This document shows, piece after piece, positions 17,081 to 25,100 of a DNA stretch of 56,836 nucleotides. The position numbers and the translations under genes were made by a program. Source of the DNA: Candidatus Aenigmatarchaeota archaeon (GTDB lineage Archaea; Aenigmatarchaeota; Aenigmatarchaeia; CG10238-14; SCSR01); contig JAGVVV010000004.1 of NCBI GenBank assembly GCA_018304615.1, positions 1 to 56,836 on the forward strand, written 5' to 3'. The stretch's first letter is position 1. Every line of letters begins with the position of its first letter. The notes below the pieces were generated by a model. It saw nothing but the letters and a program-made list of their open reading frames with translations. It was not told where the DNA came from and ran no database searches.

Positions 17081-17316
17081 TTTTTCAACCTCTCCCATGT
17101 TTCTTTCAGATAATGGAGAGCAACAGAACCAATGTCTCTTCGGTAGACAATATCTGCCCCTATCAACTCAGAAACATACCTAATGACAGTTTGCCTATGC
17201 CAACCTAGAAGATCAGAAAGGTTTTGGATTGTCAAACCCTCAGGGTGCTTTTTAAGTAGTTCGATAATCTGCTTTTTTGCTAGGTTAGGATTTTTGCTAA
17301 ACATGAAGCTACACAT
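17077..17316 (-). CDS. Small winged-helix DNA-binding protein
   Basis: At 79 residues, 'AKKQIIELLKKHPEGLTIQNLSDLLGWHRQTVIRYVSELIGADIVYRR' is a helix-turn-helix plus wing of the MarR/Lrp-like archaeal type. There is no ligand domain. Its stop overlaps the start of the giant surface protein by 4 nt, so it is the first gene of the surface operon and probably an autoregulator of it. The start could also be at the internal Met (residue 5). Confidence 0.75.
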   Translation of the reverse strand: MCSFMFSKNPNLAKKQIIELLKKHPEGLTIQNLSDLLGWHRQTVIRYVSELIGADIVYRRDIGSVALHYLKETWERLKK

Positions 17317-17454
17317 CAGTGATGATAGGCAATAACCACTACTAATAGTGATTTTGAATTTTTCAGTATTTAAGGATTGTAGAAATCGGAATTATATTCT
17401 CCAGAAAAGAAAACTATTTAAGAAGCAAGCTATTCTGTTAGAAAGCTATTTTCT

Positions 17455-18102
17455 TTAAATTAATTCTTTCAATGAATTAATCAAAAAATCTGGATTTTCC
17501 TTTCTGAGCTTATTTTCGTCGTCCCAGCCCGGTTTTGAGATGATTTTGCACCCGGCCTTTCTCGCTGCGTTTATGTCTAGAATCATATCCCCTATGTAAA
17601 CAGTCTGCTTCCTCGTTACTCCGAATTCTTCCATCAAAAATATCAGGGCATCGTCCTTTGTCTCAAAACCATCATCTTTTGCAATGATCTTATCCCAGAA
17701 GCCGTCAAGTTTGAGCTTGTAAAGCGTGGCTTCTACAAACACCCTGTGAGAATTTGAAACAAGTGCCATCAAAAACCCTCTTTCTCTAACTGTTTTCAGG
17801 ACTTCCCTTACTTCCGGATAAGACTTGAGCATGGAGATTGCCTTCTCGCTTATCTTAGCTTCTTCTATCTTATTCACAGCCTGATCAAGAATCGCCCTTT
17901 TCATCACAGGATCTTTTTCCGGAATCAAATCTGTAATGTCTCTTTTTATCCCTCTTCCCAGAATGTTTTCATCAAGTTGTTTGGTGTTTACTTTTATTCC
18001 GACATCCGACAGCCCTTTCTTGAAGGCATACCAGACTGATTCCTTAGAGTCTGTGAGAACGCCGTCCATGTCGAAAACAATCAGCTCGATTCCTTCCAGC
18101 AT
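17455..18102 (-). CDS. HAD-superfamily phosphatase (phosphoglycolate phosphatase-like)
   Basis: The protein has 215 residues with all four HAD motifs: 'DMDGVL' (nucleophile Asp, about residue 12), 'LVSNS' (motif II), Lys in 'FETKDDAL' (motif III region) and 'YIGDMILDINAA' (motif IV). The helical C1 cap lies between motifs I and II. It is a small-molecule phosphatase, and the substrate cannot be set from sequence. It is divergent from 18142, with about 40 nt shared. Confidence 0.85.
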   Translation of the reverse strand: MLEGIELIVFDMDGVLTDSKESVWYAFKKGLSDVGIKVNTKQLDENILGRGIKRDITDLIPEKDPVMKRAILDQAVNKIEEAKISEKAISMLKSYPEVREVLKTVRERGFLMALVSNSHRVFVEATLYKLKLDGFWDKIIAKDDGFETKDDALIFLMEEFGVTRKQTVYIGDMILDINAARKAGCKIISKPGWDDENKLRKENPDFLINSLKELI

Positions 18103-18141
18103 TAAACTAGATTTTAATTCCTGCTATTATAACATTATTCT

Positions 18142-18432
18142 ATGAAATATCCTGAAGAAGTCCTAACCAAGGATAAGAAAGGAAATTTAGAGGTCAGGAA
18201 TATCATTTCAAAAGGGAAGTTTGTTTTGTATGATTACAGGCATTCAAAAACTTTCAAACAACTAGAAAACAAGAAGCTGAAACTCTATCTCAAAGACAAG
18301 GAAAGAAACAGAGGATTTTACTTGATTCCTTTGAAAGGATCAAGATATCTAATGATTGAAGCAAAGCAGGACAAACATCCAGATAGAAAAGTCTGGAACC
18401 AAAAGAAGAGAAAACCAGAGGGGCTGTTCTGA
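18142..18432 (+). CDS. Hypothetical small basic protein upstream of archease
   Basis: The protein has 96 residues, Lys-rich, with beta-prone stretches 'KGKFVLYDYRHSKTF' and 'GFYLIPLKGSRYLMIEA' and a basic tail. I do not recognise the family. Its stop overlaps the archease start (TGATG), so the two are translationally coupled. The basic character and partner hint at an RNA-linked role, which is inference only. Confidence 0.6.
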   Translation: MKYPEEVLTKDKKGNLEVRNIISKGKFVLYDYRHSKTFKQLENKKLKLYLKDKERNRGFYLIPLKGSRYLMIEAKQDKHPDRKVWNQKKRKPEGLF

Positions 18433-18848
18433 TGGGCTACAAGTTCCTTGAAGACATCGCGATTGCTGACATAGCATTCGAAGCCACTGGAAAAGATCTG
18501 AACGAACTCTTCGAGAGCGCAGCCACTGCATTGGAAGTTTCAATGGCGAACATAAAAAAAGTCAAACCAAAAATAAAGAAGGAGATCAGTCTTTCAAAAG
18601 AAACTGTCGAAGAATTGCTGTTCGATTTCCTTAACGAATTAGTTTATCTGAAAGATGCAGAGTCTCTCCTTTTCTCAAAATTCTCAGTGGATGTGAAAGG
18701 AAAAAAACTGCATGCAGAAGTTTTCGGGGACAAGATTGATTCTAAGACTCAAGAGTTAGATAACGATGTTAAAGCAGTCACGCTACATGGGTTCAAAGTG
18801 GAGAAAACTAAAGACGGTTGGAATACAAAAGTAATCCTGGACGTCTAG
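18432..18848 (+). CDS. Archease, RtcB cofactor
   Basis: At 138 residues it is the usual archease length. Family landmarks are 'IADIAFEATGKDLNELFESAATAL', 'LLFDFLNELVYLKDAE', 'SKFSVDV' and 'DVKAVTLHGFKVEKTKDGW'. Archease binds metal through acidic residues and activates RtcB guanylylation, giving multiple-turnover RNA ligation. rtcB lies 2.6 kb downstream on the same strand, though intervening genes make a single transcript unlikely. Confidence 0.93.
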   Translation: MGYKFLEDIAIADIAFEATGKDLNELFESAATALEVSMANIKKVKPKIKKEISLSKETVEELLFDFLNELVYLKDAESLLFSKFSVDVKGKKLHAEVFGDKIDSKTQELDNDVKAVTLHGFKVEKTKDGWNTKVILDV

Positions 18849-18879
18849 CTTTTTATCTTGTAAAAAACAAATATTCTTT

Positions 18880-19704
18880 ATGGGTAAAGGTGTGGCAACA
18901 ATAGTCATCGTTCTTGTTTTGGCCGCTATTCTTATCATCTCTGTTGCTACTTTTTCTCCGCCTGAACAGGCAAGCGGAACAGTCCAAGGATCAATTTTTG
19001 ATAGATTTCTATGTTTAAGGTACCCATCCTGCCCGTCAGGCTATGTTGTCAATCCGGCTAGCTGTAGATGCGTTCCAAGGACAACCACTACAACCACCAC
19101 AACTACAGCAACACTAACTTGTGCTTGCCCATCTGGATATACTCCGTACCAAGGCTACTGCGCACCAAACTGCTTCTTTGAAACTATACAACCTCCATGT
19201 ACAGCAGCATTTATTCCTTGTGTAAGGACAACTACTACCACAACGCCGATTTGTAAGTGTCCGGATGGTTATGTTCAACAAGGGAATAATTGTATCTCAG
19301 GACCATGTTATACTCTTCCTTGTGGATCTTTGGCACCAATTAATATACTGCCATGTCCAACTACAACTACCACTACAACAACTACCACACAGACTACTCG
19401 AATTTGTCCACAATATATTCCTCCTTATTGCCCTGATGGAACATTAATTGGCGGCGGAATTGGCACTAATGGATGCCCGTTTCCCTCAACTTGCTGTGGA
19501 AATGATATTTGCTCGGGGCAAGAGAACTATTCAAATTGTCCGAAAGATTGTACTACAACCACAACCACTTCAACAACCACCACAACTACAGCAACAGTAA
19601 CTTGTTCTTGCCCTTCTGGATACACAAAATATGGGAACGTTTGCGCTCCAAACTGCTACTTTAATAATCCTCCATGTATGATTCCTGTACTTACATGCTC
19701 CTAA
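18880..19704 (+). CDS. Secreted Cys-rich/Thr-linker protein with EGF-like modules
   Basis: The protein has 274 residues with an N-terminal signal anchor ('GVATIVIVLVLAAILIISVA'). Four or five Cys-rich modules follow, of the form 'C.CPSGYTPYQGYCAPNC', separated by poly-Thr linkers. The first and last modules are near copies of each other. One module holds 'CGNDICSGQENYSNCPKDC', resembling a dockerin-like/EF-hand Cys motif. It is probably a disulfide-rich surface protein, and the ligand is unknown. The codons of the Thr tracts make an ACN-rich low-complexity DNA. Confidence 0.7.
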   Translation: MGKGVATIVIVLVLAAILIISVATFSPPEQASGTVQGSIFDRFLCLRYPSCPSGYVVNPASCRCVPRTTTTTTTTTATLTCACPSGYTPYQGYCAPNCFFETIQPPCTAAFIPCVRTTTTTTPICKCPDGYVQQGNNCISGPCYTLPCGSLAPINILPCPTTTTTTTTTTQTTRICPQYIPPYCPDGTLIGGGIGTNGCPFPSTCCGNDICSGQENYSNCPKDCTTTTTTSTTTTTTATVTCSCPSGYTKYGNVCAPNCYFNNPPCMIPVLTCS

Positions 19705-19745
19705 TTAGAAAACTTTTTATCTTCTCTCCGCCAATAAGAATCATT

Positions 19746-20048
19746 ATGAAATCCAACAAAGAACTTTTTAAAATTGAGGAAGAAGCTGCAAATAAATTAG
19801 GAGAGATAATGAAAAACGAAGGAAAGGGGAACTCTCTGCGGGTTTTCTACAAGGAAGCTTGCGGAGACAACTGCGGATGCGGCGGTGGCTTCAGATTAAC
19901 TCTTGATAAAAAACCTACTAAAAACGATGTTGTTTTCACGAAGAATGGAGTCAAAGTTATAGTCGACAAGAGTTTGAAGGGAGATTTAAAAGACAAGACC
20001 CTGAAGTTCGTTGACACAATAGACGGCTCTGGTTTCGCTTTCGTCTAA
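19746..20048 (+). CDS. IscA/HesB-like iron-sulfur assembly protein
   Basis: The start at 19746 avoids overlap with the upstream gene and gives a 100-residue protein of family size. 'FKIEEEAANKLGEIMK' and 'SLRVFYKEACGDNCGCGGGFRLTLD' match the A-type carrier N-terminus and Cys loop. The usual C-terminal CGCGSSF pair is absent; the end is 'TIDGSGFAFV'. The Cys cluster is thus moved into one loop, as in the minimal HesB-like proteins of archaea. Role in Fe-S transfer is family-based. Confidence 0.7.
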   Translation: MKSNKELFKIEEEAANKLGEIMKNEGKGNSLRVFYKEACGDNCGCGGGFRLTLDKKPTKNDVVFTKNGVKVIVDKSLKGDLKDKTLKFVDTIDGSGFAFV

Positions 20049-20692
20049 AGGACAACCACTTCGCATTTTGCCAATGATTTGAATTTCTCAGCATCCTTTC
20101 TCGTTCCGACTATCTTGTTGTAATGTACCGGAATCGCTATTTGAGGCTTTATCAAATCAACAGCTTTGACTGCCTCTTCTGAAGTCATCACATACGTCCC
20201 TGAGACTGGAAGAAAAGCAATATCTATTTTCCCAAAACTTTTCATTTCATCAATCACGTCAGTATCTCCGGCATGGTAGATTCTCTTCCCCTGGATGTTC
20301 AGAATGTATCCTACTTTCCCGTCTTCCTTTGGATGGAATGGTTTTCCAGGTTCTTTAAACTTGTTTGTGTTATAAGCAGGAACCGTCTCTATTTCCATTC
20401 CTTCAATAGTTTTCTTCTCATTCGGTCTCATGTAAATGATTTCTTTCACACTTTCAGAAAACGGGTCGAACGAATCTTTGCAGCTTGGAATTCCAACAAG
20501 GACCGTATCCTTTTTAATCAATTTTTTGATATCTTCGGAACTGCAGTGGTCGAAGTGTTCGTGTGTGACAAAAATAAAATCAGCTTTTTCCTCAGGCTTG
20601 ATTTTGAAAGGATCTATGTAAATTATCTTATCTGTTTTTATTTTGACAGAATCGTGACCAAGAAGTTCCACCTCTATGCTTAGAATTTTCAT
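20045..20692 (-). CDS. UPF0173-type metallo-beta-lactamase-fold hydrolase
   Basis: At 215 residues, the metal-binding 'THEHFDHCS' (HxHxDH) is at about residue 44 with a second-shell 'HAGDTDVI', and the last His is in 'IPVHYNK'. The short N-terminal 'IDPF' strand is typical of the UPF0173/L-ascorbate-lactonase-like branch. A hydrolase of unknown substrate. It is convergent with the IscA-like gene (4-nt overlap) and divergent from the phosphatase at 20741. Confidence 0.85.
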   Translation of the reverse strand: MKILSIEVELLGHDSVKIKTDKIIYIDPFKIKPEEKADFIFVTHEHFDHCSSEDIKKLIKKDTVLVGIPSCKDSFDPFSESVKEIIYMRPNEKKTIEGMEIETVPAYNTNKFKEPGKPFHPKEDGKVGYILNIQGKRIYHAGDTDVIDEMKSFGKIDIAFLPVSGTYVMTSEEAVKAVDLIKPQIAIPVHYNKIVGTRKDAEKFKSLAKCEVVVL

Positions 20693-20740
20693 AAATATCC
20701 TTTGCTTTAGGTTTATTTAATTTTGCTCCTAATGATTTGT

Positions 20741-21337
20741 ATGAAACTCATTTTGATAAGGCACGGACTGACGCAAGACGCAACCAAGAAAATCGGCCAG
20801 AGCCCCAGTTCTAGGCTGAGCAGGAAGGGAATCCTTCAATCCAAGAAGGTCGCAAAAAGGCTGAAGAATGAAAAAATAGATTTGATTTTTTCCAGTGATT
20901 ACAAGAGAGCAGTTCAAACTGCAAACGAAATAGCAAAATTTCACAAAATAAAAATAATCAAGAAAAAGGATTTGAGGGAATTCCTGATTCACGACAAACA
21001 GGGAAAAGCCTATGACGAATTCGATTTCGATTACGACGATTTGCTCGAGTCTTATTTTCTGAAACCCAATAAAAAAACTCCCAGTGGAGAGTCTTTCAAT
21101 ATTTTCAAAAACAAGATAATAAAATTCTACAATTATCTGCACAAGAAATATCATCCTAAGACGATTGTGGTTGTCACTCACGGGCATGTGATCGGTTTGC
21201 TTTTATCTCATCTTTTGAGAAAACCGAGATATTTCCTGAAGATAGAGCAGCACAACACCGGCTTGAATCTGATTGAGGTCGACGAAGATAAGAAACACAA
21301 AATTCATTTAATAAATGATACTGCCCATTTAGAATAA
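20741..21337 (+). CDS. Histidine phosphatase (phosphoglycerate mutase-like)
   Basis: The start is set at 20741, giving 'MKLILIRHGLTQ' with the catalytic RHG at residue 7-9. The second His is in 'VVVTHGHVIG', and 'FSSDYKRAVQTAN' supplies the Arg-containing substrate loop. At about 198 residues it has the size of PhoE/CobC-type broad phosphatases. It lies 121 nt upstream of rtcB on the same strand, with the rtcB leader between them. Confidence 0.85.
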   Translation: MKLILIRHGLTQDATKKIGQSPSSRLSRKGILQSKKVAKRLKNEKIDLIFSSDYKRAVQTANEIAKFHKIKIIKKKDLREFLIHDKQGKAYDEFDFDYDDLLESYFLKPNKKTPSGESFNIFKNKIIKFYNYLHKKYHPKTIVVVTHGHVIGLLLSHLLRKPRYFLKIEQHNTGLNLIEVDEDKKHKIHLINDTAHLE

Positions 21338-21373
21338 ATTTATACTTCGAACACAATTGAATATTAGGCGTGT

Positions 21374-21401
21374 ACTCGCTGCAAAGTCAGCAGAAACGAG
21401 T
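21374..21401 (+). promoter_or_regulatory. Hairpin in the rtcB 5' leader
   Basis: ACTCG-CTGC pairs with GCAG-AAA-CGAGT, a 9-bp stem with a 3-nt bulge and 7-nt loop, about 60 nt before the rtcB GTG. A TGCATG follows at 21401 and again at 21420. It could be a transcript leader control element or a protein-binding stem. The function is unproven. Confidence 0.4.
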
Positions 21402-21458
21402 GCATGTAGAAAACTTATTCTGCATGTGTCTTGTAGATATTAGAATAAAAATTAGGGG

Positions 21459-22972
21459 GTGGAAAAAATAGAATTGAGTCAAGCAAAGAAAACTTCAGAA
21501 GTTACTTGGGAAATCCCATTAACAGCCAAAGATGGAATGAGAGTTCCGGTAAAGATTTTTGCAACAGAAAAACTGTTCAAAGAAATGGACCAAGGAGTTT
21601 TCGAGCAAGCAATTAATGTTGCAACTCTACCAGGAATTCAAAAATATTCCTATGTCATGCCAGACGGCCATATCTTTGTCAGCTAATACTGCAAAGAGGC
21701 AAGTGGGGCTACGGATTTCCCGTGGGCGGCATGGCAGCGATGGATCCAGAAACTGGAGTAATCTCTCCTGGTGGAATTGGATTCGACATCAACTGTGGAA
21801 TGAGGTTGATTAGAACCAATCTAACTGTAAAAGAAGTTCAGCCCAAAATCAAGGAGATTGTAGACACTCTGTTCAAGATGGTTCCAGCAGGTGTTGGAGC
21901 TTCTAGTTACACAGAAGCAAAGGGTTTCATAGATGTGAACAAGAGCCAGTTTGAGGAAGTTGCAACTTCTGGAGTCGAGTGGTGTGTGGAGAATGGTTTC
22001 GGATGGAAAGAAGATCTGGAAAGAATTGAAGAACACGGAAGAATAAAGGAAGCAGACATTTCCAAAGTTTCTTCAAAAGCAATAAAAAGAGGTATGGAAC
22101 AGTTGGGAACTTTGGGAAGTGGTAATCATTATCTTGAAATTCAACTAGCGCAGAAAAATGTAATTTATGACAAGGAAATCGCAAAGAAATTCGGAATAGA
22201 TTTGGAAGACCAAGCTGTTATCATGGTACATTGCGGTTCTAGAGGTTTCGGACATCAGATTGCCACAGATTATCTTAGCAGTTTCATTCCTGCGATGAGA
22301 AAATACGGGATCAAGATTCCAGATCCACAATTGGCGTGTGCTCCATTTTCTTCGAAAGAAGGTGAAGATTATTATAAAGCGATGGCATGCGCTGCAAACA
22401 TGGCTTTCGCAAACAGGCAGGTGATTGTTTTCCAGATTAGGAAGGCGTTCGAGAAAGTGTTCAAACAGGATGCCGAATCCTTGGGGATGTCGATAGTTTA
22501 TGATGTCGCTCACAACGTAGCAAAAGTAGAGGAGCATAAAGTAGATGGAGAAAAAAAGAAAGTCCTAGTCCACAGGAAAGGATCCACCAGATGTTTTGGT
22601 CCTGGGCATCCGGAATTGGCGCAAATATTCAAAGAAACAGGTCAGCCTGTTATAGTAGGAGGAAGTATGGAGACCGGTTCTTTCCTTTGTGTAGGAACTG
22701 AGAAGGCCATGGAAGAGACTTTCGGGACTACGATGCACGGAAGCGGAAGAACTATGAGTAGAACTAAAGCGAAGAGATTGGTCAGAGGGGATGAATTGCA
22801 AAAAGACATGGAGAAAAGAGGAATTTACGTGAGAACTGTGTCTTTCGCTGGTTTGGCAGAAGAAGCCGGCTTCGCTTATAAACCGATTAATGAGGTCGTG
22901 GAAACTATGGATATTGCTGGAATTAGTAAGAGGATAGTAGCGCTCCGACCAATTGGAAATTTAAAAGGATAA
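21459..22972 (+). CDS. rtcB: RNA-splicing ligase RtcB, interrupted by a 32-nt intron
   Basis: RtcB joins 2',3'-cyclic phosphate and 5'-OH RNA ends made by the tRNA-splicing endonuclease, using GTP and Mn2+. The coding parts are 21459-21671 (71 codons, GTG start) and 21704-22972, giving 493 residues, close to the Pyrococcus enzyme without its intein. After splicing the motif reads PDGH-WGYG. Metal and catalytic residues are kept: Cys102 in 'DINCGMR', His in 'GSGNHYLE', 'VHCGSRGFGHQ', 'DVAHNVAKVEEH', and the guanylylated His in 'TMHGSGRTMSR'. Unspliced, translation ends after 75 residues, before any active-site residue. The GTG lies directly on an AGGGGG tract; a TTG 15 nt on is an alternative start. 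Archease is nearby. Confidence 0.93.
21672..21703 (+). other. Putative BHB-type intron in the rtcB coding sequence
   Basis: The 32 nt (frame-shifting, containing TAA) lie between the codons for H71 and W72 of a near-invariant motif. TCTTTG (21673-21678) pairs perfectly with CAAAGA (21692-21697), and CAG pairs with CTG beyond a bulged T, capping a 6-nt loop. Outside, GCC pairs with GGC, plus a G.A position, as the four-position central helix. This leaves 3-nt bulges AT/A and AG/T, cut after the second base, which is exactly where the protein motif requires. The outer exon helix is weak, so this is a relaxed BHB. Ser and Glu tRNA introns here have the same geometry. Confidence 0.85.
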
Positions 22973-23090
22973 ATTCTTTCACTTTAACCATATTTTAATG
23001 ACAACAGAAAAGTTTAATAGCACTTCAATCAGACTATTTTCAGAGACTTTTTCTTTTGTCGATGATTTACGGCCGAAATGTTTTTTAACT

Positions 23091-23124
23091 ATAACGGCGT
23101 TATATAAAGTACAAAAAGGAAGGA
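23091..23124 (+). promoter_or_regulatory. Promoter with dyad overlapping TATA box, plus Shine-Dalgarno
   Basis: ATAACGGCGTTAT is a perfect odd-centred 13-bp dyad that runs into TTATATAAAG, a good archaeal TATA box, about 25 nt before the likely start site. GGAAGGA precedes the ATG at 23131 by 5 to 8 nt. A repressor bound to the dyad would block TBP/TFB. Confidence 0.5.
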
Positions 23125-23130
23125 ATTAAA

Positions 23131-24345
23131 ATGACATTAAACCTACCAACTTTGGAAGAGGATTTATCGTCAATAGATCTTACTGAATTGGCTAAATCTG
23201 CTGAGAAAGCTAAAGGAGCCTATTCAGAAATTTTAGATCTCAGAAATGTTGTTTACAGGCAAATCGCTGACGAAGCTTCTCAAGATTCCGAAGTCACAAA
23301 AGACGACATTCGACATTCATTTGATGTTTTGATGGCAAGTGCAAGTGATGCGCTCGAAAAAGTTGGCCCTAAGAAAGTTCCAGAAAGAATAAGAAGAGAA
23401 AGAGAAGAATATGCCGGGGCTATCCGTAGTACAATAGACAAGCGTGAGAATGTAGAACTTTTTGATTTGGGGTGGATTATTCCTCAGACGGCAACTGTGG
23501 TGGGCCATACAATAGATTATTTGAGCGGTCCAATTTTTACATATCAAATTCTTAGCTCATTTCCAGATAAGGAAGCAGTGGAAAAAAATATAGTTGCTTT
23601 GCGTGACGATGTTATGAGCAATGTTCAGTATTATGTTTACACGTATGAACAAGAGAGATTCAGGGAGCGCCAAAAGGTTAGAGATCCTAAACTTTTCAAG
23701 ATTTTTGGTAAAGGTGAAAAACCTAGAACTCGCAATTATTTGAGACCCTTAGTTTACGGTTTGCATGAAATGTCAGAGCCTAAACTTTTGTCTATAGGTA
23801 AAGAACAAGAAGAGTTGGGCAAAGCCAGAAGTTATGTCGAAGGCAATCTTATAAGATATTCAACAATTAGAATGGTGAGGCCGCCCTCAGAAAAAGCAAA
23901 ATTAAGGGTTCTTATTGATAAACCTGAAGTTAGATCTTTGATCACAGAATCGATAAGGCCTACCTCTGTTTTGGATTTATTGAGTGGGCATCCAACTCTT
24001 TTGAAATTGAGGAATATAGTAGAGCAAGACAAAGAACTTTCCGAAAGAACTAGGATGATTTCAGACCTTTATCTTAGATTCAGAGGTCATGGTAACTACT
24101 GCACACAAGCTGAGCTCACGGACATTCTTTATGACGTAGTCTACGGGCATGAAAGACACAAACATGTTCCTTTCAGTTTAATTTTTACTGCTTTCGGATA
24201 CAATCCATTTCCAATAATCGAAACAAGAGATTATCAGGGACTTGTCAAATGGAACGTTAAACCGAAACTTCTTACTGAACAAGAATTTTTAAGAACAACT
24301 TTTGAAGATGCTATGAGACCTGCCCCATCTGTACTATATACATGA
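23131..24345 (+). CDS. Unrecognised 404-residue soluble protein
   Basis: No family is recognised. The protein is helical and charged with no signal peptide or membrane helix. Early residues (about 1-120) look coiled-coil prone. A central basic segment ('KIFGKGEKPRTRNYLRPL') is followed by 'RPPSEKAKLRVLIDKPEV' and 'RFRGHGNYCTQAELTDILYDV', the latter resembling a small winged-helix-like stretch. It has its own strong promoter, dyad and ribosome binding site and converges on another orphan gene (10 nt apart). Codon use is like its neighbours. Possibly a lineage-specific regulator. Confidence 0.65.
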   Translation: MTLNLPTLEEDLSSIDLTELAKSAEKAKGAYSEILDLRNVVYRQIADEASQDSEVTKDDIRHSFDVLMASASDALEKVGPKKVPERIRREREEYAGAIRSTIDKRENVELFDLGWIIPQTATVVGHTIDYLSGPIFTYQILSSFPDKEAVEKNIVALRDDVMSNVQYYVYTYEQERFRERQKVRDPKLFKIFGKGEKPRTRNYLRPLVYGLHEMSEPKLLSIGKEQEELGKARSYVEGNLIRYSTIRMVRPPSEKAKLRVLIDKPEVRSLITESIRPTSVLDLLSGHPTLLKLRNIVEQDKELSERTRMISDLYLRFRGHGNYCTQAELTDILYDVVYGHERHKHVPFSLIFTAFGYNPFPIIETRDYQGLVKWNVKPKLLTEQEFLRTTFEDAMRPAPSVLYT

Positions 24346-24355
24346 TTGTGTAACT

Positions 24356-25081
24356 CTATATTGCCGGCACGATTTTGTAACTAGGAAGTAGAATTTCTTT
24401 TTTCAACTCTTCGTCTATGAGATCTTTTCCCGTGTGGACAATTAACGCATCCATAAGCTGTTTTTCTGTGGTTTCGTTGAAAGCGAATTTGGAACTGGGA
24501 GCCATTCTTTTACTCTTTTTATCTACCCTATCCATATCTTGCTTTGATATAACTGGGAACAACATGTAAGCACCCTCTGGGCAGTTTCCAGGATTCAACA
24601 CTGTTAAGAACTTTATCATATCTTCAGGTAATATATCCATATCAGCCAACTCTGGTGAAGTTAGATTTCTATATCCTCTTACAGACGATCTCTTACTGGC
24701 CATTCCTACATCACCTGGGTACATGGGTATAGCCGAAAAGTCTTTCGATGGCACTCTCTTAATTTTCACGCCAAGTTTCTCTGCGGCATCAAATATTTTA
24801 TCAGCAATTTGTGCTTTTTGAGTTCTCATGGATTTCAGGTATCCATGGACTCTTTCACTTGAAGCATAACTTACATCAACATCTTCCCCTGTTTTACTGT
24901 TTACATGGTAAAATGTAACCTGTTCTGAAGCAGGATTAAAAACAGCTCTACCCACAGGATTCCTCTCTTTCCCAACTACTTGATACTGTCTGTTAAAAAT
25001 GTAACTTACTTCGTTGAGAGTTAACCAACTCATTCCTTCTATTAGCGCCATTTTATCACTTGTTCTATAATCACTGCTCAA
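24356..25081 (-). CDS. Unrecognised 241-residue soluble protein
   Basis: No family is recognised. The N-terminal part ('MSWLTLNEVSYIFNRQYQVVGKERNPVG') looks like a beta-rich sensor or binding domain. The middle is basic ('KAQIADKIFDAAEKLGVKIKRVP') and the end is helical. No membrane helix. It is convergent with the orphan gene at 23131 and 20 nt downstream of endonuclease IV on the same strand, so possibly in its transcript. Confidence 0.6.
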   Translation of the reverse strand: MSSDYRTSDKMALIEGMSWLTLNEVSYIFNRQYQVVGKERNPVGRAVFNPASEQVTFYHVNSKTGEDVDVSYASSERVHGYLKSMRTQKAQIADKIFDAAEKLGVKIKRVPSKDFSAIPMYPGDVGMASKRSSVRGYRNLTSPELADMDILPEDMIKFLTVLNPGNCPEGAYMLFPVISKQDMDRVDKKSKRMAPSSKFAFNETTEKQLMDALIVHTGKDLIDEELKKEILLPSYKIVPAI

Positions 25082-25100
25082 CTTTAAAAGGCTTTCTATT

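Noticed and set aside
19080-19600. ACN-rich tracts as DNA repeats or regulatory elements
   Set aside because: They are in-frame poly-Thr linkers of secreted proteins and explained by coding.
21459-22972. rtcB as a frameshifted pseudogene
   Set aside because: The 32-nt insert falls exactly at a BHB-like fold and its removal restores a conserved motif with all active-site residues. A random indel would not be expected to do this.
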